DNA of 64,000 nucleotides from DYJK01 sp964464825 (GCA_964464825.1 CAYXKL010000003.1:1-64000); one strand, 5' to 3'. Shown: positions 43,607 to 53,226, counted from the first letter of the stretch. Notes: a model not told the origin generated them from the sequence alone. Numbers and translations are program-made.

Positions 43607-44737
43607 TTATTTCATTAACAACATTTTCTTTGTCTGTGAATAACTACCTGATGTGATAGTATAAAGATAAATTCCGCTCGAAAGATTTGAACCATTGAAG
43701 TCTACTTTATAATTTCCTTTATCTAAATTTTTATTTACTAGATCAGCAACTTCCTGACCTAATGTATTGTAAATCTTCAATGTGGTAAATCCGCTTTCCG
43801 GTAATGAAAATTCAATCTTTGTTGTTGGATTAAACGGATTAGGATAGTTTTGTGATAATGTATAAACATTTGGTATTATCTGATCGATCTGTTCAACAGA
43901 TGTAAAAACAGAATTATAAATTGCTTCAGCAGCAGAGAAATTAGCTTTCATTGTTGTTTCATCACTTCCGACTGCTACAATTAAATATACCGTAATACTT
44001 TGATTGGGTTGAAGTTCACGAGCTGCACCGCTATAAAAAATTACTGTCCCGTCTGCTGACTGAGTAGTATATTCTGATTCTAAAGTTCCGGTAGTCATCC
44101 ATGTATACAAATCAGCATCGCTACTATTATAGCCATCATACCAATCAATAGATTTTACAGTTTGCAAATCTTCTGTTAAAATTTTAAACCCAGTATAAGT
44201 AGAGCTTGGAGATCTGTACATGTAAATAATTTTTGTAGCTGCATCATATTTATTGGTTTCAAATCCGTAAGCTGCATCTATATAAGAAATAATTTCACCG
44301 CCAATGTGAGAATTCAAAGTTGTACTTCCAATATTTTTCACTAAACCTTTAATAATTACAAATCCCTGATTATTCCAACCGTAAATATTAACATCAAGTT
44401 TAATATCTGGGGGCAAAGCTGGGTTATTGTAAGTGTTATCACTTGAAAATGTTAATTCAAAATCGCTCAGTGTTGGACTAGCGACAAGTTCCGGTCCGCT
44501 TAGTATTTGCAAATCATTCCAATAATCAAAAACCTGATTTGCTTCTCCGGAAACCAGAAAAGAAAATCTTTCAATCTGCTGTTGATTTGAATTGGGAGCA
44601 TAGATTTCAATTCTACCGTATGAACTTGTATAAACATATATTTTGCCAGTTTCAAACTCTGCTTGTGCAAAACTGTTACTATTAACAGAAAGCACAGTAA
44701 TAAAAGATACTGCCATAATAAGTAGTCTTTTTCTCAT
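43607..44737 (-). CDS. Secreted protein with type A T9SS sorting domain
   Basis: 376 residues, signal peptide ending FAQ. Residues about 25-290 form an unrecognised, beta-rich region (GKIYVYTSSYGRIEIYAP). The C-terminal ~80 residues are a clear T9SS type A sorting domain (NYPNPFNPTTKIEFSLP then LSSGIYLYTITSG). The ATG at 44737 has a strong GGAGGT ribosome site. It should be displayed on or released from the cell surface. In context it may bind the polymer whose peptides the operon uses. Confidence 0.85.
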   Translation of the reverse strand: MRKRLLIMAVSFITVLSVNSNSFAQAEFETGKIYVYTSSYGRIEIYAPNSNQQQIERFSFLVSGEANQVFDYWNDLQILSGPELVASPTLSDFELTFSSDNTYNNPALPPDIKLDVNIYGWNNQGFVIIKGLVKNIGSTTLNSHIGGEIISYIDAAYGFETNKYDAATKIIYMYRSPSSTYTGFKILTEDLQTVKSIDWYDGYNSSDADLYTWMTTGTLESEYTTQSADGTVIFYSGAARELQPNQSITVYLIVAVGSDETTMKANFSAAEAIYNSVFTSVEQIDQIIPNVYTLSQNYPNPFNPTTKIEFSLPESGFTTLKIYNTLGQEVADLVNKNLDKGNYKVDFNGSNLSSGIYLYTITSGSYSQTKKMLLMK

Positions 44738-44768
44738 TTTACCTCCAATTAGTTAAGATTAAATTTAT

Positions 44769-46178
44769 TTACCAGTTTAGGAAATGCGGTGGAATCAGTA
44801 GTAAAAGTCCCAATATCATAAAAATTATTTGCAAAGGAAGCACCCACTTAGCCCATTTTTCCCAAGGAACTTTTGCCATAGATAGAGCTCCCATAGTAAC
44901 AGCTGATGTAGGAATAATTATATTAGTAAATTCTCCAAACTGAAATGCAAGTATAGCAGTTTGACGGGATACACCAACCAGATCGGAAAGAGGCGCCATA
45001 ATAGGCATAGTTAATGCCGCCTGTCCACTTCCTGAGTGTACAAAGAAATTTATTATTGCTTGAGTTAAAAACATTTTCTGTGCAGAAAATATTGGTGATG
45101 ATGATTCAACAAATGGTGATAAACCGTATAACATTGAATCTATTATTTGTCCGTCTCTAGAAATTACGAGGGTTGCTCTTGCCAATGCTATTATTAAAGC
45201 TGTACCGACAAGGTCTTTAGCACCTTCTATAAAAGCTTTTACTAAATCATCACTCTTTAGACCACCTACAATACCTACAACTATACCCATAACAAAAAAT
45301 AAAGCAGCTATTTCTTCAATAAACCAACTGAATTTTATTACTCCAATAACAAGGATAATTAGTGAAAGTGCAAATACAAATAATACTGATTTATGTTTTA
45401 ATGTTAATTGTTTTTCCTCATTAGAATTTATATGATCACTCTTTCTGCGTTCAATATCTTCGTGATACGTAGGACTTATTGCCGGATTAATTTTTAGTTT
45501 CTTAATATAGTACATGATAAATACAATAGCAGTCAAATTACATATGAACCAAACAATAATTCGATAACCAATTCCAGAAAATAAGGGAACTTCGGCAATT
45601 CCTTGTGCAATCCCAACATTGAATGGATTTAAGAAAGCACTAGCAAAACCAATATGGGCTCCAACTAATGGAATGGCTACGCCAACAACAGAATCATATC
45701 CTAACGCAAGTACTATAGGCACAATAACAAGAATGAAGGGGATAATTTCTTCATTCATTCCAAATGTTGCCCCACCTAAGGAAAACATTGTTATCAATAT
45801 TGGAACAAAAAAGAGATTGAGAATTTTAGATTGATGGTAAGCACGGGCAAGTTTTAGAATCAAGGTGTTAATTGCATCAGTTTTTTGAAGTACATTAAAT
45901 GCACCACCTACAATAAGCACAAAACCTATAATTAAAGCAGCTTCTACAAATCCTTTTATTGGTGAGATAAATAATTCTACAATTCCTTGCGGGTTACTTT
46001 CTATATATTTAAATGAATTAGGAACAACAACTTCTCGTCCATTTACTATTCCCCGTTCGTATTTACCGCCTGGTATAATCCACGTTAGAACAGCTATAAA
46101 TACCAGCAGAGAAAAAATAAGTATGTAGGTATTAGGTACTTTAATATTTAGACGATATTTTTTTGTTTTTTTACTCAT
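44769..46178 (-). CDS. YfcC/ArcD-type amino-acid or dicarboxylate transporter
   Basis: 469 residues, about 11-12 TM segments. Matches the YfcC branch of the DcuC/ArcD superfamily: WIIPGGKYERGIVNGREVV at the first loop, GGAFNVLQKTDAINTLI, LGGATFGMNEEIIPF, and a C-terminal GSGQAALTMPIMAPLSDLVGVSRQ. YfcC-type proteins are annotated as putative basic-amino-acid antiporters (family knowledge). It overlaps the S51 gene by 8 bases and is flanked by peptidases, so the cargo is probably an amino acid or dipeptide. Substrate is inferred only. Confidence 0.88.
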   Translation of the reverse strand: MSKKTKKYRLNIKVPNTYILIFSLLVFIAVLTWIIPGGKYERGIVNGREVVVPNSFKYIESNPQGIVELFISPIKGFVEAALIIGFVLIVGGAFNVLQKTDAINTLILKLARAYHQSKILNLFFVPILITMFSLGGATFGMNEEIIPFILVIVPIVLALGYDSVVGVAIPLVGAHIGFASAFLNPFNVGIAQGIAEVPLFSGIGYRIIVWFICNLTAIVFIMYYIKKLKINPAISPTYHEDIERRKSDHINSNEEKQLTLKHKSVLFVFALSLIILVIGVIKFSWFIEEIAALFFVMGIVVGIVGGLKSDDLVKAFIEGAKDLVGTALIIALARATLVISRDGQIIDSMLYGLSPFVESSSPIFSAQKMFLTQAIINFFVHSGSGQAALTMPIMAPLSDLVGVSRQTAILAFQFGEFTNIIIPTSAVTMGALSMAKVPWEKWAKWVLPLQIIFMILGLLLLIPPHFLNW

Positions 46179-47043
46179 TAATTATTTTTCTGTTAATAAG
46201 GTCATATGTTTGACCTGATTTAAGTATATGTATTTTTAAATCAAATGCAGAAAATAAATTGTCTGAATTAATCTCGATGTTATTAGTTTCTTTGGGATCA
46301 ATAACAAAAACTGTTCTATCACCAAAAACATCGAATGTGCCATTTGGTTTAACAATTACTGCTGTTGCTTCATCGATACCAATACCAAGTAAATTGGGAT
46401 GCTCAAGTATAACAGAAAATAATCTATTTAATCTTTTACGTATTATAAAATGTTGGTCTATTACTACATTTTGGAGAAATCCAAATCCTTGTTTTGTTTC
46501 CACATTTCCTTTCTGAATAGTATAAAAATATGACGATGAATCTTTGTTTATTAACTCATTTCCGGTAATCATTACTTCACTCATAATAGCTGCACCAGCA
46601 CTAGTTCCTCCTACAACACCTCCTTCATTATAAATTCTTTTTATATAATCTAAAAATTTTGTTCCGAGTAAAGCTTTTGTTAAACGACTTTGATCTCCAC
46701 CGGAAAAGAATATTCCTGTCACACCGTTTAATTTTTTTAGATTTGAATCTATGTCTGCCGAAGTGCTATCGCAAAAGACATAGTCAACATCTTTAACACC
46801 AAGACTACGAAATTGCATTTTTTGTTCATTCGCGGTTTCAATAGGAACTGAACTAGCCATTGGTATTATTATAAATTTTTTATCAATTCCGCCGGCTAGT
46901 TCAATAAATTTTTTCATCATGTGTTGGGGTCTTTCTCCTCCACCAATAATAAATAAATATCCTTTTGGAAAGTTATTATAACCAGCAAATACGTTTGTAG
47001 ATAAAACTGAAAAAATAATTAATGATAAAATTTTAATTTTCAT
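46171..47043 (-). CDS. Cyanophycinase-like S51 peptidase
   Basis: 290 residues, signal peptide about 1-20. Contains YLFIIGGGERPQ, SGGDQS (Gln118), GVVGGTSAGAA with nucleophile Ser148, and VIDQHFIIRKRLNRL (Asp196, Gln197, His198, with Arg202 and Arg204). DQHF plus the following Arg residues match the substrate-binding motif of cyanophycinase CphB. Cyanophycinase cuts the Asp-Arg polymer into beta-Asp-Arg dipeptides. This one is exported but lacks a T9SS tail, so it probably works in the periplasm, unlike the surface-bound double-S51 protein further down the operon. Other beta-aspartyl peptides are possible substrates. Confidence 0.88.
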   Translation of the reverse strand: MKIKILSLIIFSVLSTNVFAGYNNFPKGYLFIIGGGERPQHMMKKFIELAGGIDKKFIIIPMASSVPIETANEQKMQFRSLGVKDVDYVFCDSTSADIDSNLKKLNGVTGIFFSGGDQSRLTKALLGTKFLDYIKRIYNEGGVVGGTSAGAAIMSEVMITGNELINKDSSSYFYTIQKGNVETKQGFGFLQNVVIDQHFIIRKRLNRLFSVILEHPNLLGIGIDEATAVIVKPNGTFDVFGDRTVFVIDPKETNNIEINSDNLFSAFDLKIHILKSGQTYDLINRKIINE

Positions 47044-48130
47044 TTTTCACCAATTCAATTGCAATTTTTAATGCATTTTCAAAATCTTCATACAAAATAA
47101 ATTCATCATTAGAATGAGGATTCTGTGCGCCAATACCAATATTGACTGTTTCTATACCTTTAGCATTATAAGAATTAGCATCGCTTCCTCCAGCAGAAAT
47201 AGATGCTTCTGGTTCTAAGCCAATATTATTTATGGCTTGTGAAATTTTCATAACCGTTTGTGAGTCATTTTTAAGTTTGAAAGGCTGAAAATCCCAATAC
47301 CAATCAAAATTCAGTTTCCCTTTCATTAATGCGCATTCACTTAAAAATATTTTTTCAATCTCCCTTAATTGAGATTCAACCTCTTGCATTTCAATAGCTC
47401 TGACTTCACCAATCATTTTTACATAGTCTGGTACAACATTTATTGCAACACCGCCATTTATGCTACCGATATTTACTAAAGTATCATTTTTAATTCTTCC
47501 TAATTTTAACTTAGATATAGCATTAGCAGCAATTTTAATCGCATTAATACCACCTTCTGGATTAATACCTGAATGAGAAGCTTTACCAAAGATCTCAATA
47601 TTAAATGCAGCCGCACCATAAGAAGAACTAATAAATTTACCGGGTCTCATATATGAGTCGAAAACATAACCAGATTTAATGGAATTGTTTAATTTAAGAT
47701 TTTTCGAGCCACCTAATGTTGTTTCTTCACAAATAATAAACACCAAGGTACAATCTTTTGATTTAATTTCTTTCTTTGATATTAATTCAGCTATTCTAAG
47801 TAATATTGATACACCCACCCTATTATCTACGCCTAAAACAGTTTTTCCATCAGAAGTTATTCTATCAGTTTTTAAAATTGGATTTACATCTTTTGTAGAT
47901 CTTGCTGTATCCATATGAGCACTTAATAAAAAATCACCACCGTTACCAATCTTACAAATAATATTTCCGCTATTACTTTGTGTAATTGATTTAGATTCAT
48001 CTTCTATTGGGTTAAATCCAAGTTCAGACAAATATCTTAAAATAAAATCAGCTAAGGGTTTCTCATTTCCGGATAGGGCTTCGATGGGTGCTACCTTCAG
48101 AAATATTTCTAATAATTTTTTATCATTCAT
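47033..48130 (-). CDS. M20-family peptidase, peptidase T-like
   Basis: 365 residues from the ATG at 48130; an in-frame TTG 19 codons upstream is rejected because no signal or homology starts there. Metal-binding and catalytic residues are visible: SAHMDTA (His72, Asp74), GVDNRVG (Asp102), ICEETT (Glu135, Glu136), Asp158 and a C-terminal PHSNDE His. The layout matches PepT-like aminotripeptidases of family M20. No signal peptide, so it is cytoplasmic. It heads the ten-gene operon and overlaps the S51 gene by 11 bases. It would finish degradation of imported small peptides. Confidence 0.9.
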   Translation of the reverse strand: MNDKKLLEIFLKVAPIEALSGNEKPLADFILRYLSELGFNPIEDESKSITQSNSGNIICKIGNGGDFLLSAHMDTARSTKDVNPILKTDRITSDGKTVLGVDNRVGVSILLRIAELISKKEIKSKDCTLVFIICEETTLGGSKNLKLNNSIKSGYVFDSYMRPGKFISSSYGAAAFNIEIFGKASHSGINPEGGINAIKIAANAISKLKLGRIKNDTLVNIGSINGGVAINVVPDYVKMIGEVRAIEMQEVESQLREIEKIFLSECALMKGKLNFDWYWDFQPFKLKNDSQTVMKISQAINNIGLEPEASISAGGSDANSYNAKGIETVNIGIGAQNPHSNDEFILYEDFENALKIAIELVKNEN

Positions 48131-48176
48131 TGTAAGAATTATTACATTATTGTAAGGGAGAGTAATACTTATTTCA

Positions 48177-48205
48177 GAATTAAGCAAAATAATTGTCTAA
48201 GTCAA
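48177..48205 (-). promoter_or_regulatory. Possible promoter of the ten-gene operon
   Basis: On the minus strand TTGACT (48205-48200) is followed after 17 bases by TAATTC (48182-48177), a plausible -35/-10 pair about 47 bases upstream of the ATG at 48130. The -10 match is partial. No Bacteroidota-type TAnnTTTG element was seen here. Confidence 0.3.
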
Positions 48206-48214
48206 GCATTTTTT

Positions 48215-48256
48215 TTAAAATAAAAAAACCCGGTAGTACAAAAAGTCTCCGGGTTA
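48215..48256 (-). terminator. Rho-independent terminator after the DUF1579 gene
   Basis: On the minus strand AACCCGG ... CCGGGTT forms a 7-bp stem (48249-48255 with 48227-48233, 15-base loop) followed by a T-run. It terminates transcription of the DUF1579 gene just before the start of the ten-gene operon. Confidence 0.75.
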
Positions 48257-48278
48257 ATTACGAATAAGATGTCGGATT

Positions 48279-48839
48279 TTACATTCTTGTGTAAGTCATT
48301 GTAAACATTTTTGATTCTTGTCCACCAATTGTTGCATACATATCAAAAACAGCTGTATTATCATCCAACCATTTAGAAACAGAACGATATTTCATTGGTT
48401 GTCCGCTCATCGGATCAATACTCTCACCTGATGTAATAATTGTTTTAGATTTTTCATCATATTGTCCTTTCATTACCATAATTCCGGTCCCCATATTATC
48501 AACCCATATACTTACAAATTCTTTTGCAACATTATCATATGCATCAATGCCCATTCCATCGAATGGCATTCCCATCATTGTACTGCTGTGTGTTGATTTA
48601 ATATATCTTCCACCAAGAATTGATTCGAAATTAGCTGTTCCTTCTGATTTCATTTCTTGACCAGAAGCTGGATCAATCATAACCATTACGGTTTTCCATT
48701 TACCAACCATTTTGGACATCATTTGATGCATGGTACCCGGTGTCATCGATTCCATCCACTTTTGCATTGCCTCTTGATCCTGGGCTTGGATAGTTACAAA
48801 CATCATACACATGAATAATGCTGCTAATACTTTTTTCAT
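48279..48839 (-). CDS. Exported DUF1579 protein, methionine-rich
   Basis: 186 residues from the ATG at 48839, which has a perfect GGAGGT ribosome site; the in-frame ATG at 48851 overlaps that site and is rejected. Signal peptide ends IQAQ. The body matches DUF1579 (VGKWKTVMVM, GTANFESILGGRYIKS, MGIDAYDNVAKEFVS). By my count it has 27 Met, 23 of them in the mature part. DUF1579 has no settled function. It is a single-gene unit with its own terminator downstream. Confidence 0.88.
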   Translation of the reverse strand: MKKVLAALFMCMMFVTIQAQDQEAMQKWMESMTPGTMHQMMSKMVGKWKTVMVMIDPASGQEMKSEGTANFESILGGRYIKSTHSSTMMGMPFDGMGIDAYDNVAKEFVSIWVDNMGTGIMVMKGQYDEKSKTIITSGESIDPMSGQPMKYRSVSKWLDDNTAVFDMYATIGGQESKMFTMTYTRM

Positions 48840-48969
48840 TACTACCTCCATTGAATTTGAAATAATTTTTAACTCTCTTAAATAAAATAAGATATTTTGT
48901 CTAAAACAAAAATGATATTAAAATATTTTTTTAATAATACTTCTAGATACAATTTGATCTAACATTTTA

Positions 48970-50163
48970 TTAAGTTTTTTTCAGTGTCATGAATAAATAA
49001 GCCGAAATAATGGAAAGTAAAAAGGTTCCAATCCATAATATTGTAGAACCGGCATAATCCAGAATAACTGTACCAAGCCAGGGACCTAACATTAAGGCAA
49101 GACTAAAAGTCATTTGGAAATAACCCATATACTCACCTCTCCTTTCGGGTGGTGAAATTGCAGATGTGTATGATGTTACTGCTGGAAAGAATATCATTTC
49201 TCCAAATGTCCAAATAATAATTGTAATAATGATAAGTAAAAAATTATTTGCAAATGCCATTGCACCAAAACCGATACCGCACAAAACAGCAGCTAATGCT
49301 GTAGCTTTTCTATCATCCCAATTTGCCATTAAGTTATTAAGCGGTACCTCAATAAAAATTATTAATACTGTATTCACTGCCATTAGTACACCATAAGTAG
49401 ACTGCTGAAAACCTAAATCGTTCACAAGAAATATTGGCATTGCACCAATGTGTTGAAAAAACACCATGTTTACCGGAATAAGTGATAGCATGAATAATAA
49501 AAAGCGATAATCTTTTAAGATATTTACCTTCTGCAGCTTCTCTATTTTTTCATTTGCTTCATTATTTTCATTCAAATTGGAAGTGTTGATATTCTTGCTT
49601 TCAAATTTTGTAAACATTAAAAAAACTCCAGCCAAAATCGAAGTAATCCCATCAACATAAAAAAGTAAGTTAAAATTGATTTGTGAAAGAAATCCACCAA
49701 CAACCGGACCTATACTCATACCTAGGTTTATTGCCAATCTATTTAACGCAAATGCCGTTTTTCTCTGTCCTGGTTCTGCTTCATGAGATATTAATGATAG
49801 ATTTGCCGGACGAAACGCTTCTCCTATAACAGACCAGATAAATGTATAAGCAAGGATTAAATTATAGTCTTTGATATACGGATAAACAAAAAGCATTAAT
49901 CCGGTTATAATCAGCGAAAGTTTCATCACCTTTAAAGCACCAAGATTATCGGAAAGTTTACCCACAAATGGAGCTGTAATTAAAGCTCCAGCACCATAAA
50001 ATGTAAGTACCATACCAGCTTCTGAAACAGTTACGCCCATTCCTTTTGTCATATATAATGCTAAAAACGGAATAACCATTGTTCCAGATCGATTTATTAA
50101 GGTAGCAAATGCCAGCAGCCATACATTATGCGGTATATTCTTTAAACCTTTCCAGGGATTCAT
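48970..50163 (-). CDS. Major facilitator superfamily transporter
   Basis: 397 residues from the ATG at 50163 (an upstream TTG gives an unneeded eight-residue extension). Twelve hydrophobic segments. The MFS loop motif after TM2 is GKLSDNLGALKVMKLSL, and the repeat loop near residue 290 is LMANWDDRKATALA. Layout resembles drug/metabolite exporters of the MdtH/YfmO kind. Stands alone between the DUF1579 gene and the divergent lipoprotein gene; substrate unknown. Confidence 0.9.
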   Translation of the reverse strand: MNPWKGLKNIPHNVWLLAFATLINRSGTMVIPFLALYMTKGMGVTVSEAGMVLTFYGAGALITAPFVGKLSDNLGALKVMKLSLIITGLMLFVYPYIKDYNLILAYTFIWSVIGEAFRPANLSLISHEAEPGQRKTAFALNRLAINLGMSIGPVVGGFLSQINFNLLFYVDGITSILAGVFLMFTKFESKNINTSNLNENNEANEKIEKLQKVNILKDYRFLLFMLSLIPVNMVFFQHIGAMPIFLVNDLGFQQSTYGVLMAVNTVLIIFIEVPLNNLMANWDDRKATALAAVLCGIGFGAMAFANNFLLIIITIIIWTFGEMIFFPAVTSYTSAISPPERRGEYMGYFQMTFSLALMLGPWLGTVILDYAGSTILWIGTFLLSIISAYLFMTLKKT

Positions 50164-50271
50164 TCTAATAATATTTTTGAGTAACAATAAAATATAAAAA
50201 AAACACTCTTACTTCTTACAAATAATTTCACAATTCGTTAAGTTTAATCAGATAAAATTTAAGGGAAAAAG

Positions 50272-50718
50272 ATGCGCTTATTAAAATATGCTTTTTTTGT
50301 TATTTCAATTCTGCTTTCAGCAGCATGTACAAAATTAATTTTGCAACCAGCCGATTTTTCATGGCCAGTTGAAAATGTTATTAAAGTTGATGAGAAAGGA
50401 TTTATTGAAGAACCGCGTTATTCATTTACAATAAACACAAAGAAGCTTTTTCAAGAGGAATTTGCCGATTCTAATCTTGCAGTAGGAAAAGAAATTAGAA
50501 TTATACGTGATAAGATGGGATATTATTATTTAACCGGAAACAACTTTAAAAATGTTTATCTGTTTTTACCAATAGAAGGTGGTATGAGTTTAATTGAAAA
50601 GTTTCTAGTAAATGAGTCCGGGCTTAAAACTCCAGTCATGAATCAAAAGAATCCTAATATAGAATTGATTGATGGAAATAATATTTACATTTTGAATAAC
50701 AAAGGTATTGTGAGGTAG
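50272..50718 (+). CDS. Small hypothetical lipoprotein
   Basis: 148 residues. Signal ends in lipobox LSAAC (Cys19). The body is a predicted beta-rich domain (FSWPVENVIKVDEKGFIEEPRY). An AAGGGA ribosome site precedes the ATG at 50272. No family recognised. It is 5 bases upstream of the coiled-coil protein gene, so the two are probably one operon ending at the terminator near 52003. Confidence 0.75.
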   Translation: MRLLKYAFFVISILLSAACTKLILQPADFSWPVENVIKVDEKGFIEEPRYSFTINTKKLFQEEFADSNLAVGKEIRIIRDKMGYYYLTGNNFKNVYLFLPIEGGMSLIEKFLVNESGLKTPVMNQKNPNIELIDGNNIYILNNKGIVR

Positions 50719-50723
50719 ATAAT

Positions 50724-51983
50724 ATGAAATACACTACTATCAATAGACTATTAATAATTATACTTTTTTTAGTTTCAGCAACTGTTTCTGCTCAATCGGA
50801 TTATGAAAAAACTCAAAACTTTAAAATAAAGTATAAACAGTTAGAAGATGGAATAAAAAACGCCGCGACTTTGGAAGAGTGTAATATTATTAGTGAAAAT
50901 ATATTGAAGCTTAAAGATGAATTTATAAAAGATAAATCGTTACTTGATAAATCTCTTTACCCCGAAACGTTTGAGTCGTCATTCATCAAAATTGAAAAAG
51001 CATTAGAGATTAGAAAAAGTGATTTTACTCAAATAGTTGAATTGACAACCGAAGTAGGATCACTTAAAACACAAGTAACCGAGATAAGTGAAAAAAACCA
51101 AAATTTGATCGCCGAAATCAAACAACTCAATTTGAAAGGTGAAAAAGATGCTGCAACTATTGCCTCTTTACAAAAACTTGTTGCACAACTTAAAGCAAAT
51201 ATTCAGCAAAGAGATATGCTGGTAAGAGATATTGTTGATAGTCTTCTTATTGAATTTGTTAAGGCTCCATCATCTTTGAATGAAGCAGAAAAGCAGAATA
51301 TTTATAACAAAGTAGAAACCGGAAATTTGTTCTATAATATAGAAAGAACTATTAGTGATAATATTCAATTCATGAGGGTAACTCAATTAACACCTAATGA
51401 TCTTTCTGAAATGAAAGAGCAGTATCGCGATTTTAATAAAGTATGGAGGCAAATCGGGCCAAAACTAGGAAATGTTTATCTAGGTCAAAGGGAAAAAACA
51501 ACCGAGATTGCAAACATTGATAATATGTTTTCACTATGGAATCAGAAAATAAATGAAGAAATATGGGATCAAATCAATAAACTTTTCAGAGATAAAGAAA
51601 TTTCATTAATACAATTCAATAGCGGTGAACAATTTACAAACAGTATTACATCATTTATAGATGATGAAATAAAAAACTATGGTGTAAAACGAACTGAAGA
51701 ATCTGAAAAAACTTATTACGCATTTACAGACAGTGTTTGGTTTCCAACGGTACAGCCAAATTGGGTCCCAATTTTAATTGAAAATAAAATGATGACAGAA
51801 GCTAATAAAGACACTATAGAATCCAAAATTGGTAAATGGAAAGAACAAATAGCGCCGGAAGCTGCTTTCAACTGGTTATATCTAATTTTAATTGGAATTA
51901 TAATAGCACTTGTTGCTGCATATTTCTTAAAAGGAAAAAAGAAACATTCAACAGACACACCGTTTGATACTCTAAACAAATAG
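50724..51983 (+). CDS. Exported coiled-coil protein with C-terminal TM anchor
   Basis: 419 residues, signal peptide about 1-24. Residues about 105-165 form a long coiled coil (EISEKNQNLIAEIKQLNLKG). The C-terminus has one TM helix (FNWLYLILIGIIIALVAAYFL) then a Lys-rich tail. So it is probably anchored in the inner membrane with its bulk in the periplasm. Function not recognised; it pairs with the lipoprotein gene upstream. Confidence 0.75.
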   Translation: MKYTTINRLLIIILFLVSATVSAQSDYEKTQNFKIKYKQLEDGIKNAATLEECNIISENILKLKDEFIKDKSLLDKSLYPETFESSFIKIEKALEIRKSDFTQIVELTTEVGSLKTQVTEISEKNQNLIAEIKQLNLKGEKDAATIASLQKLVAQLKANIQQRDMLVRDIVDSLLIEFVKAPSSLNEAEKQNIYNKVETGNLFYNIERTISDNIQFMRVTQLTPNDLSEMKEQYRDFNKVWRQIGPKLGNVYLGQREKTTEIANIDNMFSLWNQKINEEIWDQINKLFRDKEISLIQFNSGEQFTNSITSFIDDEIKNYGVKRTEESEKTYYAFTDSVWFPTVQPNWVPILIENKMMTEANKDTIESKIGKWKEQIAPEAAFNWLYLILIGIIIALVAAYFLKGKKKHSTDTPFDTLNK

Positions 51984-52002
51984 TAAGAAAATTTTCCCAC
52001 AA

Positions 52003-52033
52003 TCCGCCCGCCTATTGGCGGGCGGGTTTTTAT
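52003..52033 (+). terminator. Rho-independent terminator
   Basis: A 9-bp GC stem CCGCCCGCC (52004-52012) / GGCGGGCGG (52017-52025) with loop TATT and a following T-run. It ends the lipoprotein/coiled-coil operon. The stem is far richer in GC than surrounding DNA. Confidence 0.92.
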
Positions 52034-52098
52034 TTCGGGCAAGTTAATCCCCAACTACATAATTTTGATTTACAAATTTCCATTCAAGGGGTATTCTT

Positions 52099-53226
52099 AT
52101 GAGAATCTTATCAAGCAAATTAATCTTATCAACTATTTTCTTTTGTTCGGTCTCTTTCAATATTTTTTCACAACAATCCAAACCATTAACAAATATTAAA
52201 GACGCAATTAAAATAGTAAGAACTGAGAATTCCATGCCCGGTAAATACCCGGGTAAAGTAGTTGAAGTAAATAATCAAAAATGTATTGATGATAACAAAA
52301 TTATTTATGATGAAGCTTACAAAATGGTTGCCCAAGGAATTCTTTCTCTTACTGGTGTTGATAATTTAAAAGATGCATGGCTAAAATTTGTTTCTCCAAA
52401 AGATAGAATTGGATTAAAAGTTAATCCAGTTGCCGGTCCCGAGCTTTCCACAAGTGTTGAGATTACACAAGCAATTGTAAAACAATTAGAAGAATCCGGT
52501 ATTCCAAGAAATAATATTATTATTTGGGATAGAAGAGAAGAACAATTATTAGAAGCTGGATTCACAAACGAAAATTTCCCCGGTATAAAAATTATTGGTA
52601 CTGAAAGACCTGAAAACGGTTCGATGTATGACGATAATGGAAATCTACATAGCTTAAAAATGATTGATACAACATGGTACTATTGGGCTGATTGTGAAGA
52701 AAAATATGATTCAGCTACAATTCCATACATGGTTAATGAAGGAAAATATTCTTACTTCACAAAGATTGTTACAGAAATGGTTGAAAAAATTATAAATGTT
52801 CCGATATTAAAGAATGCTGGTTCTTCTATAACTCTATGCTTAAAAAATTTATCGTATGGATCAATAACAAATACTGGTCGTCTGCATAAACAGCTTTGGT
52901 CGGAAACATGTGCTGAGGTATGTGCTTTTCCACCACTGCGTGATAAAGTTGTGTTAAATATTGTAGATGGATTAAAAGGATGTTTTAACGGAGGACCCGG
53001 CGCTAATCCACAGTTTTTCTATGAATACAAAACAGTGCTTTTGGGAACTGATCCCGTGGCTGTTGATAGAATTGGTTATGATATTGTTATAAAGAAAAGA
53101 ATTTCCGAAGGTGTACAAAAAGAAGAAAATCCGCGTGGAAGAATTTTTATGGAACTTGCACAAAATTTAAATCTCGGTGTTGCTGATCTTGATAAAATAA
53201 ATTGGGTAAAAATTGAATTACAATAA
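52099..53226 (+). CDS. Exported DUF362 protein
   Basis: 375 residues with a signal peptide ending FSQ. The DUF362 pattern is visible: SPKDRIGLKVNPVAG, EITQAIVKQLEESGIPRNNIIIWDR, VNVPILKNAGSS-like and CLKNLSYGSITN, and the closing TDPVAVDRIGYDIV. Some DUF362 proteins carry Fe-S clusters, but no extra Cys cluster is seen here. SD AAGGGG precedes the ATG at 52099. It overlaps the next gene by 14 bases. Confidence 0.82.
   Translation: MRILSSKLILSTIFFCSVSFNIFSQQSKPLTNIKDAIKIVRTENSMPGKYPGKVVEVNNQKCIDDNKIIYDEAYKMVAQGILSLTGVDNLKDAWLKFVSPKDRIGLKVNPVAGPELSTSVEITQAIVKQLEESGIPRNNIIIWDRREEQLLEAGFTNENFPGIKIIGTERPENGSMYDDNGNLHSLKMIDTTWYYWADCEEKYDSATIPYMVNEGKYSYFTKIVTEMVEKIINVPILKNAGSSITLCLKNLSYGSITNTGRLHKQLWSETCAEVCAFPPLRDKVVLNIVDGLKGCFNGGPGANPQFFYEYKTVLLGTDPVAVDRIGYDIVIKKRISEGVQKEENPRGRIFMELAQNLNLGVADLDKINWVKIELQ

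Noticed and set aside
48970..50163. MFS gene considered a member of the ten-gene peptidase operon
   Set aside because: The DUF1579 gene and a clear terminator at 48215-48256 separate them.
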